From NCBI GenBank assembly GCA_002695115.1, contig NZOA01000069.1, positions 1 to 10,041 of the forward strand: a stretch of DNA of 10,041 nt, in the 5' to 3' direction. This DNA is from Planctomycetota bacterium. Its GTDB lineage: Bacteria; Planctomycetota; UBA8108. Below the pieces are notes generated by a model. It was not told the origin of the DNA. It saw nothing but the letters and a program-made list of their open reading frames with translations, and did not search any database. A program made the translations under genes and the position numbers. This document shows positions 6,148 through 10,041 of the stretch, piece after piece. Every line of letters starts with the position of its first letter. Position 1 is the first letter of the stretch.

Positions 6148-8067
6148 TTAACTCTCGGGCTTGATGAGCCTGGCGAGCTTCTGGAGCCCCTCGTTCGCCC
6201 GCTTCACGTAGTCCTTCTCCTCGAGCAGCCCCTTGAAGAGCCCCTCGGCCTCCTCGTAACGCTTCACCTTCATGAGCGCGTTGGCCTGGCGCAGGCGCAA
6301 GGTGCGGGAGACGATACCGGCAGCCAGGCCTTCCTTGCAGATCTCCGCGCAGCGCTCGTAGTCACCGGCTGAATAGAGGCGGCTGGTGTATTCCTTGTAG
6401 AGCGCCGATTCCGGGCGTTTTTTCAGGAGCGCTTCGATCTTCTTCGAGATCGCCGACTTCCCGGCGGCAGGCTTCACCGCCAGTAGCTCCCGGATCAGGT
6501 CGGAACGGGTGGGATCGACCTGCTGGACGAGCATGAGAATACGCTCCCTCGCGGCCTGGTCCTGGGGACGGGTCTGGCGGAGATCTTTTACCAGGTTCAG
6601 GAGCCACTCGGCCGAACAATTCAGCGCTATCTGCTGGGGACTCAGCTTCGCCAGCGCCTGGGTCCCGTAGCTGACCGCCTGCTTGCGATCCCCACCCTCG
6701 CGATGGTAGACGCTCAGGTCGGCGAGGCCGACAAAGGTTCGCTCCAGGAGAGAGCTCGCCTGCGCCAGCGCCGCGGCGGCCTCGGTCTTCCGCTTCGCCT
6801 TGCGAAGTCCACGGGCCTTGTCAAGCAGCGCCAGGCCATTCTGGAGACTCCACCTTGACCGCGCCGCGCTATCGACCCAGAGTTGGAAGACCTTCTCATC
6901 GGAATACTCGCTGGCTCGGTAGGCGGCCCTGAACGCGTCGAAAGCCTTCAGCGGCTGGCGCAGACGGAGCATTGTCTCGCCGTAGACCATGAGTCCCCTG
7001 ACGGAATTCGCACGTTCCAGGAGAGCCCGGTTGACCCAGCCGCGAGCGGCGACCAGGTTGTCCTGGCGCAGCATCGCCTCCGCGATGCCGACCGCAACCT
7101 CGGGGACCCCGGGGCGCTCCGCCTCGGCTTCCATGAAGGACTTCAGCGCATCCTCGAAGCGGGCGCGGTCGAGTTCCTTGTAGCCGGCCAGGGCCCTGTC
7201 GAGGAATTTCGAGGAGGGAAGGTCCAGCTCATCGTAGATCTGGATATAGAACCTGAACTCATCCCCGGTCGAGTTCTCCTTGATCCGCAGGGTGTTCCTG
7301 CCGCGCTTGACCCAGGCGTAGACCTCGTCCTGGTCCTCACCGATATCCCGGCGGGTAAAGTTCGAGTGGATCAGCTCGTTATTGAGCCAGAGCTTGATTC
7401 CATCACCGGAGCCGATGCCGAAACGAACCCAGCCCGCCTTGCGGGACAGGAACTGGCAATGACCGTAGCCGATACCCGCGCCCTCAATCTCGAGCACCGT
7501 CCGGAAATCGACGCGCGGGCCCTTGGCCATCTTCCAGCGGCAGACCCTTCCATCCCCTGTGTATTTCGCGGCCGTATTGAACCCTTCCTTTTCGGGTTTC
7601 AGCTCGGCGTCGAAGCTCTTCTTTCCTTCGTATTTGAACGGCGCCAGGATATGCCAATCCGTCAGCGGTACCGGCTCGATCTCATCAGCGCGCTTAGCTC
7701 GAAGAGTGGAGCCGAGAACCGAGCGCGCCTCCTCCAGCTTGCCCTGGGAGATCAGGATCTCAGAAAGAAACTTGCGGGGGATCGGGTTTTTCTTCTCGGT
7801 GCGCAGGAAGTCGGCGAAGACCTTGCTCGGCGCGGTCCTGCGTCCTCTCCGGAAATCACGGAAGGCGGCATTGAGCTTGGGAGCCCACTCGAGATAGCTC
7901 GACTCTTTTCCAGTCCCCGAAGTCTTGGGGCTGATGATGGCCCCGGCTGGCGCCCCGAGGGGGCGGGTCGGAACCTGAGATGCCAGGGGAAGAGCCCAGA
8001 AAACCTGCGACAAGACAAGAAGCGACAGGCAATTAAGTGATTTTAATCGAATCGAACCGAGCCTCAT
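6148..8067 (-). CDS. Exported TPR protein with a central beta-sandwich-like domain
   Basis: This 639-residue protein starts with a signal peptide (basic start, hydrophobic 12-25, likely cleavage near residue 30). After an N-terminal helical stretch, residues about 135-280 form a beta-rich module with WHILAPF, a GSGDGIKLWLNNELI segment and a VKRGRNTLRIK strand. This DG-k-WlN...G-N-L pattern is common in planctomycete exported proteins and resembles PA14 or carbohydrate-binding-type folds. TPR-like helix pairs follow at about 292-400 and 555-635. I placed the start at 8067 because the signal peptide begins there and GGTG precedes it; an upstream ATG at 8202 would bury it behind 45 residues and overlap the divergent gene's promoter. 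The gene converges on the importer operon with 21 bases between stops. A scaffold or polymer-binding role in the periplasm is plausible; no enzyme motif is visible. Confidence 0.8.
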   Translation of the reverse strand: MRLGSIRLKSLNCLSLLVLSQVFWALPLASQVPTRPLGAPAGAIISPKTSGTGKESSYLEWAPKLNAAFRDFRRGRRTAPSKVFADFLRTEKKNPIPRKFLSEILISQGKLEEARSVLGSTLRAKRADEIEPVPLTDWHILAPFKYEGKKSFDAELKPEKEGFNTAAKYTGDGRVCRWKMAKGPRVDFRTVLEIEGAGIGYGHCQFLSRKAGWVRFGIGSGDGIKLWLNNELIHSNFTRRDIGEDQDEVYAWVKRGRNTLRIKENSTGDEFRFYIQIYDELDLPSSKFLDRALAGYKELDRARFEDALKSFMEAEAERPGVPEVAVGIAEAMLRQDNLVAARGWVNRALLERANSVRGLMVYGETMLRLRQPLKAFDAFRAAYRASEYSDEKVFQLWVDSAARSRWSLQNGLALLDKARGLRKAKRKTEAAAALAQASSLLERTFVGLADLSVYHREGGDRKQAVSYGTQALAKLSPQQIALNCSAEWLLNLVKDLRQTRPQDQAARERILMLVQQVDPTRSDLIRELLAVKPAAGKSAISKKIEALLKKRPESALYKEYTSRLYSAGDYERCAEICKEGLAAGIVSRTLRLRQANALMKVKRYEEAEGLFKGLLEEKDYVKRANEGLQKLARLIKPES

Positions 8068-8135
8068 ATCAGCACCGTAGAAGCCGCTTTCCGGGTGGAA
8101 AAAGCCGTGGGACTGTACAGAAGTCCTGAAAAGAC

Positions 8136-8166
8136 TTGGATGTAACTGAATACAACAAACTATAAT
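8136..8166 (+). promoter_or_regulatory. Candidate promoter of the DUF1549/DUF1553 gene
   Basis: A perfect -10 hexamer TATAAT lies at 8161-8166, 56 bases before the ATG at 8223. The best -35 match is TTGGAT (8136-8141), 3 of 6 to TTGACA, with a long 19-base spacer. Transcription would start near 8173. This supports the ATG at 8223 over a GTG at 8184, which would leave a leader of only about ten bases. Confidence 0.45.
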
Positions 8167-8190
8167 AGGTAACTTGAAGCGTAGTGCAAA
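8162..8190 (-). promoter_or_regulatory. Candidate divergent promoter of the exported TPR gene
   Basis: On the minus strand TTTGCA (8190-8185, 4 of 6 to TTGACA) and TATTAT (8167-8162, 5 of 6 to TATAAT) are separated by exactly 17 bases. This would give a leader of about 90 bases before the start at 8067. The -10 overlaps the -10 of the opposing plus-strand candidate almost base for base, so the two promoters would exclude each other. Confidence 0.4.
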
Positions 8191-8222
8191 GCCTGAATAC
8201 ACTCAGATCTACCGAAAGAGCG

Positions 8223-9983
8223 ATGAACAGGACCTCAAAAACCAAACTTGCCGGAATTCTGGTCGTTTTTTTCGGGCTGCTCTCCGGAACCGTTTCCCAG
8301 GCGACGCCCAAGCCGCCTGAACCGGAGCAGGCCGCGGCCGAGATCAACCGTCTGCTGCACGAGGTCTGGAGCGGGGCGTTCACCAACGCAGCCCCGAGAG
8401 CCTCTGAAAGCGCTTTCTTCAGGCGCCTGTCCATCGACCTGCGCGGGGTCATTCCCTACCCTGACGAGCTCGATCAATTCCTCAACGACCGCGCACGAAA
8501 CAAGGTCGGCAAGTGGTCGGACTGGTTTCTCCAGACCCCCGATCATGCGGAATTCCAGGCGGAGATCTGGGAACATACCCTCATCGGACGCAAGGGCAAT
8601 ACCGATGGACTCGATCGCGGCAGCTTCCGCACCTGGCTGCGAAAAAACTTCCTGGCCAACACGCCCTACAATAAGCTCGCCCGCGAGGTACTCCTGAGCG
8701 CCGGGCTTCCCGAGAACGATCCGGCCGTCAACTTCTACCTGCGCTACGAGGCCAAGCCCGAGGACATGGCCGGCAAGGTCGCGCGCGTATTCCTCGGCAC
8801 GCGGATCGAATGCGCTCAATGTCATGACCACCCCTACGCGGACGTCAAGCGCGAGGAATTCTTCGGCTTCGCGGCTTTCTTCGCGCGCACCCAGCGCTAC
8901 AGGGACTATGACCGGGCCGGCGGCAATTCCCGCAGGTACGGGATCCGCTCACGCTCCAGCGGCGAGATCACCATGCCGCCGATGAAAAAAGGCCACCGCC
9001 CCATGAAAATCCCGCCGATGTATTTCGGCGTACGCTACGACAGGCCGGAGAATTACAGTCCCCTCGATCCCATTGCGAAACCGAAGACCGGGGCCAGCAA
9101 GCTCGACAAGAAAAAAATGGAATCGAAGATGATGATGGCCCGCAAGGGGGCGAAGGTGACCAATTACGGGGCCTCCACCCGGCGTAAGAACCTGGTTAAA
9201 TGGCTCACCTCGGAAAAGAACAAGTACTTCGCCCGCAGCCTCGTGAACCGGGTCTGGGCCCGCTTCCTGGGCAAGGGCTTCGTCAATCCGATCGACGATT
9301 TTTCGGAGGACTCCAAGATCATCCTTCCCGCCGTCCTCGATTACCTGACCAGGGACTTCGTAGACAGCGGCTATGATCTCAAACGGTTGCAGAAGATCAT
9401 CGTCCTGACCGGAGCCTACCGCCAGCAGGCCGTCCAGGGCGTTCCCGGCGGTATCGTCCCCGGCGAGGAGCACGACCTCTTCACCACCATTCCCATCCGC
9501 CCGCTCGAACCGGAGGTGCTGGTGCGCTCCGTGCTCAGGGCGACCGGGATGGAAGACCCGCATCCGGAAAACAACGCCCGCCAGGTAAAGAGCTACGTCC
9601 AGAAAGCGGAACGTGAATTCGTCAGGCGCTTCGGGGTCGATGAAACCGAGAAGCGGACGGAGTTCCAGGGAACCGTGCTGCAGGTGCTGCTCCTCTTCAA
9701 CGGAGAGTTCACCTCCAGCAAGGCGCCGGCCTCGCGGCCCTACCACGCCAGCTATCAGAAAAAGTATCCTGGAAACCTGGATGTGGTCCTGCACGGAATC
9801 GTGCCGAGCAGGCATGTCGATCAGCTCTTCCTCGTGACCCTTGGCCGTCTGCCTTCGGCCGCTGAGAGAAGCGCCTTCAGCCGCCACGCGATGAGCGCGC
9901 GGGACGATGCCAAGCGCCAATCGGCGCTCGCGGACATTCACTGGGCGCTGTTGAACTCAGCGGAGTTCCTGCATTCGAGTTAA
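8223..9983 (+). CDS. DUF1549/DUF1553 protein (planctomycete exported family)
   Basis: This 586-residue protein has a signal peptide (Lys/Arg start, hydrophobic 9-22, likely cleavage near residue 27). Residues about 35-225 match DUF1549 (PF07583), including FFRRLSIDLRGVIPYPDEL and the conserved CAQCHDHPY (C197, C200, H201) followed by FFGFAAFFA. Residues about 315-575 match DUF1553 (PF07587), including the RSLVNRVWARFLGKG, DDFSED, GYDLKRL and TGAYRQ segments. A Met- and Lys-rich linker (about 250-315) joins them. The biochemical role of this family is not established; it is abundant in Planctomycetota and usually sits beside a DUF1501 gene. It is shorter than members that carry an extra N-terminal cytochrome-like (PSCyt1) domain, which is absent here. 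The ATG at 8223 is preferred over GTG at 8184 because it starts the signal peptide and follows the likely transcription start. Confidence 0.9.
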   Translation: MNRTSKTKLAGILVVFFGLLSGTVSQATPKPPEPEQAAAEINRLLHEVWSGAFTNAAPRASESAFFRRLSIDLRGVIPYPDELDQFLNDRARNKVGKWSDWFLQTPDHAEFQAEIWEHTLIGRKGNTDGLDRGSFRTWLRKNFLANTPYNKLAREVLLSAGLPENDPAVNFYLRYEAKPEDMAGKVARVFLGTRIECAQCHDHPYADVKREEFFGFAAFFARTQRYRDYDRAGGNSRRYGIRSRSSGEITMPPMKKGHRPMKIPPMYFGVRYDRPENYSPLDPIAKPKTGASKLDKKKMESKMMMARKGAKVTNYGASTRRKNLVKWLTSEKNKYFARSLVNRVWARFLGKGFVNPIDDFSEDSKIILPAVLDYLTRDFVDSGYDLKRLQKIIVLTGAYRQQAVQGVPGGIVPGEEHDLFTTIPIRPLEPEVLVRSVLRATGMEDPHPENNARQVKSYVQKAEREFVRRFGVDETEKRTEFQGTVLQVLLLFNGEFTSSKAPASRPYHASYQKKYPGNLDVVLHGIVPSRHVDQLFLVTLGRLPSAAERSAFSRHAMSARDDAKRQSALADIHWALLNSAEFLHSS

Positions 9984-10032
9984 AGGGCGGAAAAAGAGAG
10001 AGACTACGGCCGCGTATGAACCGCGGGGCCTG

Positions 10033-10039
10033 AAAGGAA
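10033..10039 (+). promoter_or_regulatory. Possible ribosome-binding site of the next gene
   Basis: The window ends in AAAGGAACG. AAAGGAA is a good Shine-Dalgarno sequence, and no start codon with a real reading frame follows inside the window, so a gene probably begins a few bases past the edge. Because DUF1501 genes usually follow DUF1549/DUF1553 genes, that is the expected neighbour. Confidence 0.35.
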
Positions 10040-10041
10040 CG

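Noticed and set aside
6883..8040. Plus-strand open frame (385 codons) opposite the exported TPR gene
   Set aside because: No signal, motif or ribosome-binding support; the minus-strand frame has a signal peptide, a beta domain and TPR helices.
8068..8202. 45-residue N-terminal extension of the exported TPR gene
   Set aside because: It would hide the signal peptide and run through the divergent promoter region.
8811..8825. CxxCH (CAQCH) as proof of a c-type cytochrome
   Set aside because: This motif is a standard conserved part of DUF1549 and no cytochrome fold surrounds it; heme binding cannot be claimed.
8949..9941. Antisense open frame (330 codons) opposite the DUF1549/DUF1553 gene
   Set aside because: Shadow of the conserved plus-strand domain; no own family features.
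10010..10026. Hairpin CCGCG/CGCGG after the last gene as a terminator
   Set aside because: Only five pairs and no T-run; GC-rich background makes such stems common.

Overview
The window looks like a piece of a Planctomycetota chromosome, or a close PVC relative. It is GC-rich. It carries a secreted dockerin-repeat protein of the planctomycete style, a large exported TPR protein, and a DUF1549/DUF1553 protein; proteins of that last family are strongly characteristic of Planctomycetota. No rRNA, tRNA, CRISPR array, insertion sequence or phage gene was seen.

Layout. Positions 2-139 hold a short open stretch that resembles the ATP-binding signature of an AMP-forming ligase and then stops; it may be a gene remnant. 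Positions 246-650 encode a small exported protein with two calcium-loop dockerin repeats. Positions 789-1595 encode a cytoplasmic, all-helical TPR-like protein of unknown role. Positions 1762-6126 are a four-gene metal-uptake operon on the plus strand: binding lipoprotein, ATPase and two permeases. All three junctions are 4-base ATGA overlaps. On the minus strand, 6148-8067 encodes an exported TPR protein with a central beta-rich domain; it converges on the operon with only 21 bases between the stop codons. It diverges from the DUF1549/DUF1553 gene (8223-9983). The last 58 bases end in a Shine-Dalgarno-like sequence, so another gene probably starts just past the window.

The main point of interest is the operon. 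Its gene order matches Treponema troABCD(R) and Chlamydia ytgABCD. In Chlamydia the YtgC permease is fused to a DtxR-family repressor (YtgR), whereas in Treponema the repressor TroR is a separate gene. Here both permeases carry a C-terminal DtxR/MntR-like tail with a winged helix, a dimerisation/metal-binding helix and the closing DPHG motif. A perfect 22-bp palindrome sits on the probable promoter about 95 bases before the first gene and has the size expected of a DtxR-family operator. Together these suggest a self-regulated Mn/Fe/Zn importer whose regulators are built into its own membrane channel proteins. Both tails have lost the two N-terminal metal ligands of MntR but keep most of the C-terminal ones, so sensing may differ from classical MntR. 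Function, metal identity and any proteolytic release of the tails are inference.
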